A DNA stretch of 64,000 nucleotides from RHKX01 sp963784885 (GTDB taxonomy: Bacteria > Actinomycetota > Thermoleophilia > Solirubrobacterales > 70-9): assembly GCA_963784885.1 (NCBI GenBank), contig CAWATA010000004.1:186001-250000 (forward strand), in the 5' to 3' direction. The translations under genes were made by a program, and so were the position numbers. Every line of letters starts with the position of its first letter. Positions within the stretch are counted from its first letter, which is position 1. The notes beneath the pieces were generated by a model, which was not told the DNA's origin, searched no databases, and was given only the letters and a program-made list of their open reading frames with translations. Positions 1 through 9,901 of the stretch are shown here, piece after piece.

Positions 1-1159
1 AGACCGTCCGGTCGCAGTACTCGACGCCGTACTTGTCGAGGATCTTGTAGCCCTCGTCCTCCCAGGCGCCCGGGATCCGGAAGATCGCGATCGTCTCGGC
101 CGGGTCCTTGCCGAGCTCGAGGCAGGCCTTGATCACCCCGCGGGCGACGATGTCGACCCGGGTGTTGGAGACGATCGACATCATCACCGCGATCTTCTCG
201 ACGCCGTCCTTCTTCAGGACCTCCTTGGCGAGACCGCAGGACTTGGCGACCGATGGGTTGCCGCCGATCTCGGCGTAGTTGGCGGGGCTGCCGCCCTGGC
301 TGCGGACCGCGTCGGTGAGCGTCAGCGAGCCGCCGCCGGCGCCGATCACGAGGCCGATGTTGCCGGTGAAGCCGTGGTCCTTGCCCTGGATGACGCCGCG
401 ATGGTCGGCGGCGTCGATCGCCTTGACGTTGCGCTCGAACTCGCTCGGCTCGTAGAGCTCGCGCGGCTCCGAGCTGTCGACGCCGATCTCGGTCAGCACC
501 TTCTTGTGGCGGCCGACCGCCTCGTCCTCCATCTCCATGTGGGCGTCGAGGGCGACGAAGGACCCGTCGGTGAGGCGGGCCAGGGGGTTGATCTCGGCCA
601 GGGTCATGTCGTAGTCGCGCTGGAGCCGAGCGAGTGCTGCGAGAACGCGGCTCGCGCGACCGAGATCGGAGCCGGTCATGCCGCAGCGGGCGACCGCCTC
701 CTTGGCACGGAAGTCGGGAATCGGGTGGAGGTTGGAGAGATGGGCGCGGCCGACATGGTCGGGATGCTCCTCCGCGACCTGCTCGATGTCGATGCCGCCC
801 ATGTCGCTGAACAGCATCATCGGGCGCTTGGCGCGACCGTCCCAGAGGACCGCGGCGTAGTACTCCTGCTCGACCTCGGCCTTGGGATCGACGAGCACCC
901 CGACCGGCATGTGCCCGCCGATCTCGAGCTCGAGGATGGCGGCGGCGTGCTCAGCGGCCTCCCCCGGCGTGTCGGCGAACTTGACGCCGCCCGCCTTCAT
1001 CCGGCCCCCGGTCAGCACCTGGGACTTGACGACCACCGGCCCGCCGATCGACTCCGCGGCCTCGCGGGCCTCGTCGGCCGTCGTGCAGAAGCCGTACTTG
1101 GTGACCGGGATGCCGGCTCGCTCGACGATCCGGCGTGATTCGTATTCGTAGAAGCGCAT
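1..1159 (-). CDS. sucC: Succinate/malate--CoA ligase (ADP-forming) beta subunit, 3' end cut by window
   Basis: This is the ATP-grasp beta subunit of an acyl-CoA synthetase that interconverts succinyl-CoA (or malyl-CoA), ADP and phosphate with the free acid, CoA and ATP. The start MRFYEYESRRIVERAG is the usual N-terminus of the family. The ATP-grasp part includes VVVKSQVLTGGRMKAGGV, followed by AEINPLARLTDGSFVALDA. The C-terminal CoA-ligase domain contains GLVIGAGGGSLTLTDA and GGSPANYAEIGGNPSVAK. About 386 residues are visible and the C-terminus lies beyond base 1; the alpha subunit would be expected outside the window. The ORF is intact. Whether the substrate is succinate or malate cannot be settled from sequence; nearby malyl-CoA-lyase and PEPCK genes make either sensible. 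Confidence 0.88.
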   Translation of the reverse strand, partial: MRFYEYESRRIVERAGIPVTKYGFCTTADEAREAAESIGGPVVVKSQVLTGGRMKAGGVKFADTPGEAAEHAAAILELEIGGHMPVGVLVDPKAEVEQEYYAAVLWDGRAKRPMMLFSDMGGIDIEQVAEEHPDHVGRAHLSNLHPIPDFRAKEAVARCGMTGSDLGRASRVLAALARLQRDYDMTLAEINPLARLTDGSFVALDAHMEMEDEAVGRHKKVLTEIGVDSSEPRELYEPSEFERNVKAIDAADHRGVIQGKDHGFTGNIGLVIGAGGGSLTLTDAVRSQGGSPANYAEIGGNPSVAKSCGLAKEVLKKDGVEKIAVMMSIVSNTRVDIVARGVIKACLELGKDPAETIAIFRIPGAWEDEGYKILDKYGVEYCDRTV

Positions 1160-1242
1160 GAGTTGGGAGTGGCGTGGCGTGCCCGCTGGCCCGCCGAGCG
1201 CGGCGGAACCCTACCGGGTCGGCGCCGAATAGGATCGGCCGC

Positions 1243-2631
1243 ATGTTCGGTCGCCGCGACGCCGACCCGAGGGAAGCCGATGTGGTCGTCGTCGGCGCCG
1301 GCCTCGCCGGGCTGGCGGCGGCGCGCGCCCTGATCGGCGCCGGCAGGAGCGTCGTCGTCTGCGAGGCCCGTGAGCGGGTCGGCGGCAGGACGCTGAACGA
1401 GCCGATCGGCGACGACAAGGTGGTCGAGCTCGGCGCCCAGTGGGTCGGGCCGACCCAGGACCGGATCAACGGCTTGATCGCCGAGCTCGGGCTCGAGACG
1501 TTCCCGACCCACTCCGCGGGGGCGAACCTGTTCGAGCGGGGCGGCCGGATCGGGCGCTACGAGGGCACGATCCCGAAGGTGAATCCGGTCGGCCTCGCCG
1601 AGGTCGGCATCGTTCTGAAACGACTCAACTCGATGGCCGCCACGGTTCCTCCGGCGGCACCGTGGCGGGCCCCGAAGGCGAGTTCCTGGGACGGGCAGAC
1701 CTTCGAGACGTGGATGCGCCGCAACGTCCGCACCGGCGTCGCCCGGGACATCCTCAGGCTCGCGATCATCGGTGTCTGGGCAGCCGAGCCCCGGGACATC
1801 TCGTTGCTCCACGTCCTCTTCTACATCCGCTCGGCGGGCTCGATCGAGATCCTCACCGACACCGAGGGCGGCGCACAGCAGGATCGGGTAGTCGGCGGCA
1901 CCCAGCTGATCTCACTGCGGATGGCCGAGCAGCTCGGCGAGCGGGTCATCGAGCTCGGCAACCCGGTTCGTCGGATCGAGTGGGGAGACGACCGTGTGCT
2001 GGTCACCGGCGAGCGGTCCGCGGTCCGCGCCCGGCGGGCGATCGTCGCGGTGCCACCGACGCTGGCCGGGCGGATCGCCTACGACCCGCCGATGCCGGCG
2101 GTCCGGGACGGTCTCTCCCAGCGGATGGCGCAGGGCAGCGTCGTCAAGTGCATGGCCGTCTACGAGCGGCCGTTCTGGCGCGACCGCGGCCTCTCCGGTG
2201 CCGTGACGAGCGTCACCGGCCCCGTCTCGGTCGGCTTCGACAACTCGCCCCCCGACGGCAGCCCCGGCGTCCTGCTCGGGTTCCTCGAGGGCGGCGCGGC
2301 CCGGGAGGCGATGGATCTCGACCGCGCTGAGCGCCGCCGGATCGTCGCCGGATGCTTCGCGCGCCTGTTCGGCCCCGAGGCGTCCGATCCCGTCCACTAC
2401 GTCGATCAGGCGTGGGCGGCCGAGGAGTGGTCGCGAGGCTGTTACGGGGGGTTCATGCCGCCGGGCGCCTGGAGCGACAACGGCGCCGCACTGCGCGATC
2501 CGGTCGGGCCGATCCACTGGGCCGGGGCGGAGACGGCGACGATCTGGAACGGCTACATGGATGGCGCCGTCGGCTCGGGCCGCGACGCCGCGGACGCGGT
2601 GATCGGTCGCCCCAGGAGCGCCGTTACGTAG
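1243..2631 (+). CDS. Flavin-containing amine oxidase (monoamine oxidase-like)
   Basis: This is an FAD-dependent oxidoreductase of the amine oxidase superfamily, 462 residues, which would oxidise an amine to an imine with release of hydrogen peroxide. The Rossmann dinucleotide-binding motif VVVGAGLAGLAAARAL is at about residues 15-30, followed by RVGGRTLNE at about 47-55, both typical of the family. The C-terminal FAD-contacting block IHWAGAETATIWNGYMDGAV is also present. I chose ATG 1243 because a TANNNT box (TAGGAT, 1230-1235) ends 7 nt upstream, which fits a leaderless start; a longer upstream start adds only low-complexity basic sequence. It is divergent from sucC. The substrate (putrescine, an aromatic amine or another) is not predictable. 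Confidence 0.86.
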   Translation: MFGRRDADPREADVVVVGAGLAGLAAARALIGAGRSVVVCEARERVGGRTLNEPIGDDKVVELGAQWVGPTQDRINGLIAELGLETFPTHSAGANLFERGGRIGRYEGTIPKVNPVGLAEVGIVLKRLNSMAATVPPAAPWRAPKASSWDGQTFETWMRRNVRTGVARDILRLAIIGVWAAEPRDISLLHVLFYIRSAGSIEILTDTEGGAQQDRVVGGTQLISLRMAEQLGERVIELGNPVRRIEWGDDRVLVTGERSAVRARRAIVAVPPTLAGRIAYDPPMPAVRDGLSQRMAQGSVVKCMAVYERPFWRDRGLSGAVTSVTGPVSVGFDNSPPDGSPGVLLGFLEGGAAREAMDLDRAERRRIVAGCFARLFGPEASDPVHYVDQAWAAEEWSRGCYGGFMPPGAWSDNGAALRDPVGPIHWAGAETATIWNGYMDGAVGSGRDAADAVIGRPRSAVT

Positions 2632-2785
2632 CGATCCACGTGGCAACTACGGAGTCGTCCCGAGGGCAGGGGCATACGCTTTCCGGCACAATGGATTCAC
2701 CCCTACGTCTGCACATCGCCGGCCCTGCCCACTGCGGCGGCGTTCCAACGGCAGCACCCCGAGATAGGAGTTGAGCAACCCCACG

Positions 2786-4597
<1,812 letters not shown>

Positions 4598-4693
4598 CGA
4601 GGCCGGGGGGCGTTGGATCGGGTGACGCAGGAGGCGAAGCGGCCAATCCGGCCGTGAGCCGACGAAGAGGCCGAGCCGGCGCCTCCCGGCCCG

Positions 4694-6343
4694 TCAGGCG
4701 CCGAGCAGGACCGGCGCGACCTGTTTCTTGCGGCTCATCACGCCGGGGAGCTCGAACAGACCATCCTCGTTGCTCTCGCCGAACGCGCGGGTGACCACCG
4801 CGTCGTCGCCGGCGGTGACGAGCATCGTCCGCTGTTCGAGGATGTCGGTGACCATCAGCGCCGCCAGCGCGTAGTCGTTGCGATCGCGGACCTCGGCGAT
4901 CGCGTCGGCGAGCTCGGACCGCCGTTCGAGGACCCGGGTGCCGACGCTCTCGATCTGCGCGATCGAGATCAGCTCGCCTGACGGGAGCGTGTACTCCTTG
5001 GCGTCGCGGCTGACGATCTCGCGGGCCGAGACCTCGGAGACGTCGGAGGTCGAGTCGAACATCTCGCGCCCGAGCTGGATCGCGTTGATGTCGATCAGAT
5101 CCTCGAGGTAGTCGATCGCGGCGCGGTCGCGGTCGGTCGTGGTCGGCGAGTTGAGCAGGACGGTGTCGGAGAGGATCGCGCACAGCAACAGGATCGCGGT
5201 CGAGTCCATCGGCTCGATCTCGTGGCCGATGAACCGCTCGGTGATCAACGTCGCGGTCGAGCCGACCGGGTCGAATGTCGCCGTGACCGGGATCCGGGTC
5301 TCGATCGACCCGATGTGATGGTGGTCGAGGATCTCGACGATCTCGGCCTGCTCGACGCCGGGAACGCTCTGGGCCGACTCGGCGTGGTCGACGAGGATCA
5401 CCCGGCGCGGCTTCGGCGACACGAGGTCGCTCCGGGTCAGCAGTCCGACCGGGCGGTTGCGCGCGTCGACGGCGATCGCGGCCCGGTAGTGAACGTCCTT
5501 GATCTGCTCGGAGATGTCGACGATCAGATCGTCGGGGTCGACGGTCAGCGGCGCGCGGTCCGCCATTCCCTCGCAGGGGGAGGCGAGCGTGACCATCCGG
5601 CAGCTCACGTAGGAATCGAGCGGGCTGATGATGATCCGGGTGCCGCGCTCGCGTGCGAGCTCGCGGATTCCCTCGGCGGGCGGCATCCCGTTGCTGGTGA
5701 TCAGCACCGCTGCGCCGAGCTCGATCGACTGGCGCTGAGCGTCGGCGCGATTGCCGACGACGACGATGTCGCCGTGGGATATCCGGCTGTCGCTGCGGGA
5801 AGCGTCGATCGAATGGACCCAGACCCGACCGGAGACCGTGCCGTCGTCGCCCTCGATCAGGTCGCCGTCGAGGACCCCGACGATTGCGGACACGGTCGTC
5901 GGCGCGTCCGCGAGGCTGTGCGTCTTGCCGGTCTCGCGGATGTAGCGGTGCGCCAGCGCCCGCTCCGTCATCACCCCGATCAGCTCGCCGTCGTCGCCGA
6001 CGATCGGGACGATGTCGAGGTCGCCGGCGGCCATCGTGCGACCGACCTCGCGCAGCGGCTCGCGATGGTCGGCGATCGGGAACGACTCCTGCATCACGTC
6101 GCTGACCCGGAGAAAGACGTGGACCATGGGGTCGGGTTGAACGGCTCCGCTGCGGTCGAGGACCCAGGCCGTCTGCGCGTTGACCTTGCCGAGGCGAATC
6201 GGCACGTACTCGCTCTCGGGGTCGATCTGCTGCTTCAGCTCCGCGTACGCGATCGCCGACGCGATCGAGTCGGTGTCGGGGTTGCGGTGGCCGGTGACGT
6301 AGATCCGGCGCCGGCGCGGGTCGATTGCGTCCTCGGTGCTCAC
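4694..6343 (-). CDS. ppaC: Manganese-dependent inorganic pyrophosphatase with CBS and DRTGG insert (family II)
   Basis: This is a DHH-superfamily pyrophosphatase, 549 residues, much longer than the roughly 310 residues of simple family II enzymes because regulatory domains are inserted. The N-terminal DHH motif is YVTGHRNPDTDSIASAIAY (about residues 15-33). A CBS-like stretch (around 80-140) and a DRTGG-like region (around 150-260, with GNRADAQRQSIELGAAVLI) follow, then a second CBS half. The catalytic part resumes with ILVDHAESAQSVPG and EILDHHHIGS, and ends in a DHHA2 domain with the basic SRKKQVAP motif. In characterised CBS-PPases adenine nucleotides bind the insert and control activity. 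GTG 6343 is the start. It is convergent with pckG. Confidence 0.88.
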   Translation of the reverse strand: MSTEDAIDPRRRRIYVTGHRNPDTDSIASAIAYAELKQQIDPESEYVPIRLGKVNAQTAWVLDRSGAVQPDPMVHVFLRVSDVMQESFPIADHREPLREVGRTMAAGDLDIVPIVGDDGELIGVMTERALAHRYIRETGKTHSLADAPTTVSAIVGVLDGDLIEGDDGTVSGRVWVHSIDASRSDSRISHGDIVVVGNRADAQRQSIELGAAVLITSNGMPPAEGIRELARERGTRIIISPLDSYVSCRMVTLASPCEGMADRAPLTVDPDDLIVDISEQIKDVHYRAAIAVDARNRPVGLLTRSDLVSPKPRRVILVDHAESAQSVPGVEQAEIVEILDHHHIGSIETRIPVTATFDPVGSTATLITERFIGHEIEPMDSTAILLLCAILSDTVLLNSPTTTDRDRAAIDYLEDLIDINAIQLGREMFDSTSDVSEVSAREIVSRDAKEYTLPSGELISIAQIESVGTRVLERRSELADAIAEVRDRNDYALAALMVTDILEQRTMLVTAGDDAVVTRAFGESNEDGLFELPGVMSRKKQVAPVLLGA

Positions 6344-6371
6344 GACAGCGGATGATCGAGCATTCCGGGCT

Positions 6372-6806
6372 TCAAGCGGGATCAGGCTCCTCGCCGGTCT
6401 CCAGGTAGGGCTCGAAGGCGGCTCTGATCGCGGGCGGGATCGGAGTCGGACGCCCGTCGCCGCGGCCGAGGAACACGTGGCGCAGCTCGCCCTCGGCGAC
6501 CACGGTGCCGTCGCGAAGGACGGAGATCGCGGTGATCATCGAGGTCGTGCCGATCCGGGGGACCGTCGCCCGCAGCTCGAAGACCTCGTCGAAGCGAAGC
6601 GAGTCCCGGTAGCGGATCCCCGCCTCGGCGACGACCAGCTCGACGCCAGCCTCGGCGGTCGCCTGTTCGTAGGGGCCGAGCGCCTCGCGCCAGATCTCGG
6701 TCATGGCGACGTCGAAGTACTCGAGGTAGCGGGAGTTGAAGACGATGCCCTGGGGATCGCACTCCGCGAAGCGGACGCGCATCCGGTGGTTCATCGCGCG
6801 GGTCAC
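6372..6806 (-). CDS. Acyl-CoA thioesterase, 4HBT/YbgC-like hotdog protein
   Basis: This is a single-hotdog-fold thioesterase of 144 residues, predicted to hydrolyse an acyl-CoA to free acid and CoA. The motif RVRFAECDPQGIVFNSRYLE carries the conserved active-site aspartate and the tyrosine typical of 4-hydroxybenzoyl-CoA thioesterase relatives, and the C-terminal half ends with EGELRHVFLG. I placed the start at GTG 6806, whose codon overlaps the TGA stop of the upstream ATPase gene (GTGA); ATG 6794 is an alternative four codons later. The overlap indicates translational coupling with the ATPase, though no functional link is obvious. The substrate is unknown. Confidence 0.82.
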   Translation of the reverse strand: MTRAMNHRMRVRFAECDPQGIVFNSRYLEYFDVAMTEIWREALGPYEQATAEAGVELVVAEAGIRYRDSLRFDEVFELRATVPRIGTTSMITAISVLRDGTVVAEGELRHVFLGRGDGRPTPIPPAIRAAFEPYLETGEEPDPA

Positions 6807-7924
6807 GGGTTCATCCTCCCGGCGGCGACCCAGTCGCCGAGCAGCGGATCGACGACCCGGAATCCGGTCTTCGTCTCCGGGTCGCGGTAGATCTCGCCGG
6901 TGTCGACGAGGACGTCGACCGCCGCCTTCGCAGAACCGCCGCGCGACCCTCCGTGCCGGCGTCCGGCGGCGTAGATGCCCTCGCGGTTCTCGGCGACCGC
7001 GGTGAGGACCCGACGCTGCCCGGGGCTGAGCCCGGTCCAGATCGCCCGCAGCTCGTCCTGGACCTCGACCATGGCGCGCCGCGCCGCTACCAGCCAATCC
7101 TCCTCGCCGGCGCGCTCGCCCGGTGCCGTCCGCTCCCAGAGGAGGTGAGCCAGCAGCATCGTCCGCTGGGGATGTCCCTGGGCGAGGTCGAGCAACGGCT
7201 CGAGCGCGTCGCCGATCTCGCGATTGGAGTCCCGGAAGCGGCGGTCGACATAGGTGGCGACGTCGGCCGGGTCGAGAGGCGAGAGATCCAGCGCCCGCGC
7301 CTGTCCGTAGAGGGCGCGGCGCTTGTCGGCGAAGAGGCTCCGCATCATCCCGAGCTGCGAGCCGGCGAACACGTAGCTGGCGGCGTCGCCGTGGTGCTGG
7401 ATCTCGCTGCGGATGACGGCGTCGGCGCGATCGGAGGCCGTGAGCACGTCCTGGAACTCGTCGAAGACGACGAGCGTCCGGGTCCCGGTCCGCTCGAACA
7501 TCCGCTTCGGGATCGCCAGCCGCTCGAGCAGCGGCGGCTCGGCGGCGGGGTCGAGGGCGAGCTCGAGGTCGGCGCTCACGCCCTCGTCGGCCCCGATCCG
7601 CAGGCTCGGGCGCAGCCGCCGCCGGAAGCCGGCGAACCAGGACGCGACCGGGCCCTGGAGCTGGGTCGCGTAGGCACGCTCGACCCGGGCGCTCACGTCC
7701 GCCAGGGTCAGGACGCCGAAGAAGTCGACGTAGACGGCGTTCCAGCCCTCGTGGCCGACGGCCTCGCCGAGCCGGTGGAGCAACGACGTCTTGCCGTAGC
7801 GGCGCGGTGCGACGAGACGGCTGTTGTTGCCGCTGACCGCGGTCTCGACGAGCGCCTTCGTCTCGGCCTCGCGGTCGATCAGCTCCTCCGAAGGCACGGG
7901 CTCGCTGTAGCGGAACGGGTTCAC
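6803..7924 (-). CDS. AAA/STAND-type ATPase of the archaeal-ATPase-like family
   Basis: This is a P-loop ATPase of about 373 residues. The Walker A region is LVAPRRYGKTSLLHRLG, matching the PRR-x-GKTS form common in archaeal-type and STAND ATPases rather than the standard GxxxxGK[ST]. Walker B is TLVVFDEFQDV, and a sensor-like segment SYVFAGSQLGMM follows. The C-terminus (LSPGQRRVLTAVAENREGIY and after) looks like a winged helix. GTG 7924 is preferred over TTG 7933, because TATTTT (7933-7938 on this strand) ends 8 nt upstream of it. The promoter box overlaps a TAGAGCA palindrome, suggesting repression or autoregulation. The gene is coupled to the thioesterase. Cellular role unknown; relatives occur in stress, defence and signalling settings. 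Confidence 0.78.
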   Translation of the reverse strand: MNPFRYSEPVPSEELIDREAETKALVETAVSGNNSRLVAPRRYGKTSLLHRLGEAVGHEGWNAVYVDFFGVLTLADVSARVERAYATQLQGPVASWFAGFRRRLRPSLRIGADEGVSADLELALDPAAEPPLLERLAIPKRMFERTGTRTLVVFDEFQDVLTASDRADAVIRSEIQHHGDAASYVFAGSQLGMMRSLFADKRRALYGQARALDLSPLDPADVATYVDRRFRDSNREIGDALEPLLDLAQGHPQRTMLLAHLLWERTAPGERAGEEDWLVAARRAMVEVQDELRAIWTGLSPGQRRVLTAVAENREGIYAAGRRHGGSRGGSAKAAVDVLVDTGEIYRDPETKTGFRVVDPLLGDWVAAGRMNP

Positions 7925-7936
7925 CGCTCCCAAAAA

Positions 7937-7965
7937 TAGAGCAGGAGTGCTCTAATTACTAGAGC
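7937..7965. promoter_or_regulatory. Alternating TAGAGC half-sites (two overlapping palindromes)
   Basis: Three copies of the half-site TAGAGC lie in alternating orientation. TAGAGCA (7937-7943) and TGCTCTA (7948-7954) form a 7-bp inverted repeat with a 4-nt spacer. GCTCTA (7949-7954) and TAGAGC (7960-7965) form a second repeat with a 5-nt spacer and share the middle arm. The cluster overlaps the TATTTT box of the ATPase gene, so an operator for a dimeric repressor is the simplest reading. No regulator gene is adjacent. The two stems could also act as mutually exclusive RNA hairpins. Confidence 0.5.
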
Positions 7966-7998
7966 GAAGTTCCTCTGAGAAGAAGAGCTGCATCCGAC

Positions 7999-9048
7999 CT
8001 AGAGCCCGTAGGCCTCCTTCAGCTCCGGATCCTTCTCGGCGAGCATCTCGGCGAGGTCGACCATGACCTTGCACTGCTTCCAGGTCGCATCGTCCTGCAT
8101 CTTGCCGTCGATCATGTGGACGCCCTTGCCGTCGGGGATCGCCTCGATCACCTTCTTCGCGAACCTGACCTCGTCCGGGTCCGGGCTGAAGACCTTCTTC
8201 GCGATCCCGATCTGGACCGGGTGGAGGGTCCAAGTGCCGACGCAGCCGAGCAGGAAGGCCGAGCGGAACTGAGCCTCGCACCCGGCGACGTCCTTGATGT
8301 CCCCGTAGGGCCCGTAGAACGGGAGGATCCCGGCGGAGGTGCAGGCGTCCACCATGCGGGCGATCGAGTAATGCCACGGGTCCTGCTGGGCGGTCGCCCG
8401 CGCGGCCTCAGGATCATCCGGGTCGGGGTCGTTGATGACCAGATATCCGGGGTGGCCGCCGCCGACCCGGGTCGTCTTCATCCGCCGCGATGCCGCGAGG
8501 TCGGCGGGGCCGAAGCTCATTCCCTGCATCCGCGGGCTCGCGGTGGCGATCTCCTCGAGGTTGACCACGCCCTGCGAGGTCTCGAGAATCGCGTGGACGA
8601 GGATCGGCCGCTCGATGCCCGCCTTGGCCTCGAGCTGGGCGAGCAGGCGGTCGACGTAGTGGATGTCCCAGGCGCCTTCGACCTTCGGGACCATGATCAC
8701 GTCGAGCTTGTCGCCGATCTCGGTGACGAGCGTCGTCAGGTCGTCGAGCACCCACGGGCTCTCGAGCGAGTTGACCCGGGTCCAGAGCTGCGTCTCGCCG
8801 AAGTCGACCTCGCCTGCGACCTTGACCAGGCCCTCGCGGGCGGCGACCTTCTTGTCGACGGGGACGGCGTCCTCGAGGTTGCCGAGCAGGATGTCCGCCT
8901 GCTTGGCCATGTCGGGGACCTTCGCCGCCATCTTCTCGTTCGAGGCGTCGAAGAAGTGGATCATCCGCGAGGGCCGGAAGGGCACCTCGAGCACGGGATC
9001 CGGGGCGCCGATGGCGAGGGGCTGGGCGAAGCTGCGTGGGTTTCTCAT
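7999..9048 (-). CDS. mcl: HpcH/HpaI-CitE family lyase, probable malyl-CoA/beta-methylmalyl-CoA lyase
   Basis: This TIM-barrel C-C lyase of 349 residues probably cleaves beta-methylmalyl-CoA to glyoxylate and propionyl-CoA, and malyl-CoA to glyoxylate and acetyl-CoA. Family features are ILLGNLEDAVPVDKKVAARE (with the conserved ED pair), VIMVPKVEGAWDIHYVDRLL, and an ETSQGVVNLEEIA block with the metal-binding glutamate, followed by GMSFGPADLAASR. ATG 9048 is preferred because AGGAG lies 5 nt upstream; the reading frame stays open for about 440 nt further. It is divergent from a lipoprotein gene and lies close to the acyl-CoA dehydrogenase and MaoC genes, the two preceding steps of the ethylmalonyl-CoA pathway. 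A thioesterase relative of the family remains possible. Confidence 0.8.
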   Translation of the reverse strand: MRNPRSFAQPLAIGAPDPVLEVPFRPSRMIHFFDASNEKMAAKVPDMAKQADILLGNLEDAVPVDKKVAAREGLVKVAGEVDFGETQLWTRVNSLESPWVLDDLTTLVTEIGDKLDVIMVPKVEGAWDIHYVDRLLAQLEAKAGIERPILVHAILETSQGVVNLEEIATASPRMQGMSFGPADLAASRRMKTTRVGGGHPGYLVINDPDPDDPEAARATAQQDPWHYSIARMVDACTSAGILPFYGPYGDIKDVAGCEAQFRSAFLLGCVGTWTLHPVQIGIAKKVFSPDPDEVRFAKKVIEAIPDGKGVHMIDGKMQDDATWKQCKVMVDLAEMLAEKDPELKEAYGL

Positions 9049-9177
9049 TCTGCTCCTGGGGTTCTTGACGTGGGGTTGCGGACGGTACCGGAGCCCCGCG
9101 GCGCGGTTACGTCCCACCCGCCCATAGACTGCAGCCCGCAATCGGCCCTGCTCGGAGGGCCCCGACCAGGGAGTTAA

Positions 9178-9711
9178 ATGCGACTTCTCAGAATCCCGCT
9201 CATCGTCCTCGCCCTCGTCGGGCTGATCGCGCTCGCCGGTTGCGGTGGCGACGACAGCACCGACAGCAGCTCGAGCAGCTCCGATGCCCTCAGCAACGAG
9301 GAGTATGCGCAGCAGGCGCAGGCGATCCTGCTCGAGTTCGGGACGAGCTTCCAGCAGCTCGGTACGGAGATCTCCGGTTCCAAGGACCCGCAGGAGTTCA
9401 GCGACCTCGTCAACCAGGCCGAGGACGAGATCCAGGGCGCGATCGACGACTTCGACGCCCTCCAGCCGCCGGCCGACGCCCAGGAGGGTCACGATCAGAC
9501 CCTCTCGGCGCTCGAGAACTTCTCGTCGAAGCTGACCGATGTCAGCGAGGCGGCGGACTCGGGCGACGATCAGGCCCTCCAGGAGGCTGCCCAGGCCCTC
9601 CAGCAGGCCGGTCTCGACTTCCAGAGCGAGCTGACGCAGGCGGCGCAGAGCCTCCAGGACGCGGGCATCGAGCTCGGCGGGAGCTCGACCGACTCGACCA
9701 CGGGCGGCTGA
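9178..9711 (+). CDS. Lipoprotein, Gln/Ser-rich helical, function unknown
   Basis: This is a 177-residue exported lipoprotein. It begins with the signal peptide MRLLRIPLIVLALVGLIALA and a lipobox ending LAGC, so cysteine 21 should be lipidated and the protein anchored outside the membrane. The mature part has a Ser/Asp linker (DSTDSSSSSSD), then helical, Ala/Gln/Glu-rich sequence with heptad-like spacing and no cysteines. A possible promoter TAGACT lies at 9125-9130, giving a leader of about 40 nt with GGGAG before the ATG. A strong terminator hairpin follows. I recognise no family with certainty. Confidence 0.75.
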   Translation: MRLLRIPLIVLALVGLIALAGCGGDDSTDSSSSSSDALSNEEYAQQAQAILLEFGTSFQQLGTEISGSKDPQEFSDLVNQAEDEIQGAIDDFDALQPPADAQEGHDQTLSALENFSSKLTDVSEAADSGDDQALQEAAQALQQAGLDFQSELTQAAQSLQDAGIELGGSSTDSTTGG

Positions 9712-9738
9712 GCCGCCCGGTGATCAGCTGACGGCGTC

Positions 9739-9770
9739 GAGGCTCCCCCGGAACGATCCGGGGGAGCCTC
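9739..9770 (+). terminator. Strong GC-rich terminator hairpin
   Basis: A perfect 14-bp stem (arms 9739-9752 and 9757-9770, GAGGCTCCCCCGGA and its complement) closes a 4-nt ACGA loop and is followed by a weak T/C-rich tail. It lies 28 nt after the lipoprotein stop codon and separates that gene from the acyl-CoA dehydrogenase operon. Confidence 0.85.
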
Positions 9771-9901
9771 TTCGCTTTCCGCGCCCCGATCGGGGCGGCA
9801 GGTATCCTTCGCGCGTCGCCGGCCACCGCGAGATCGCGCAAGCCGCGGAGCCGCGACCAGGTCCGTAGTCCGCCCAAGATCCCCTCAGGAGCCCTCCACA
9901 C

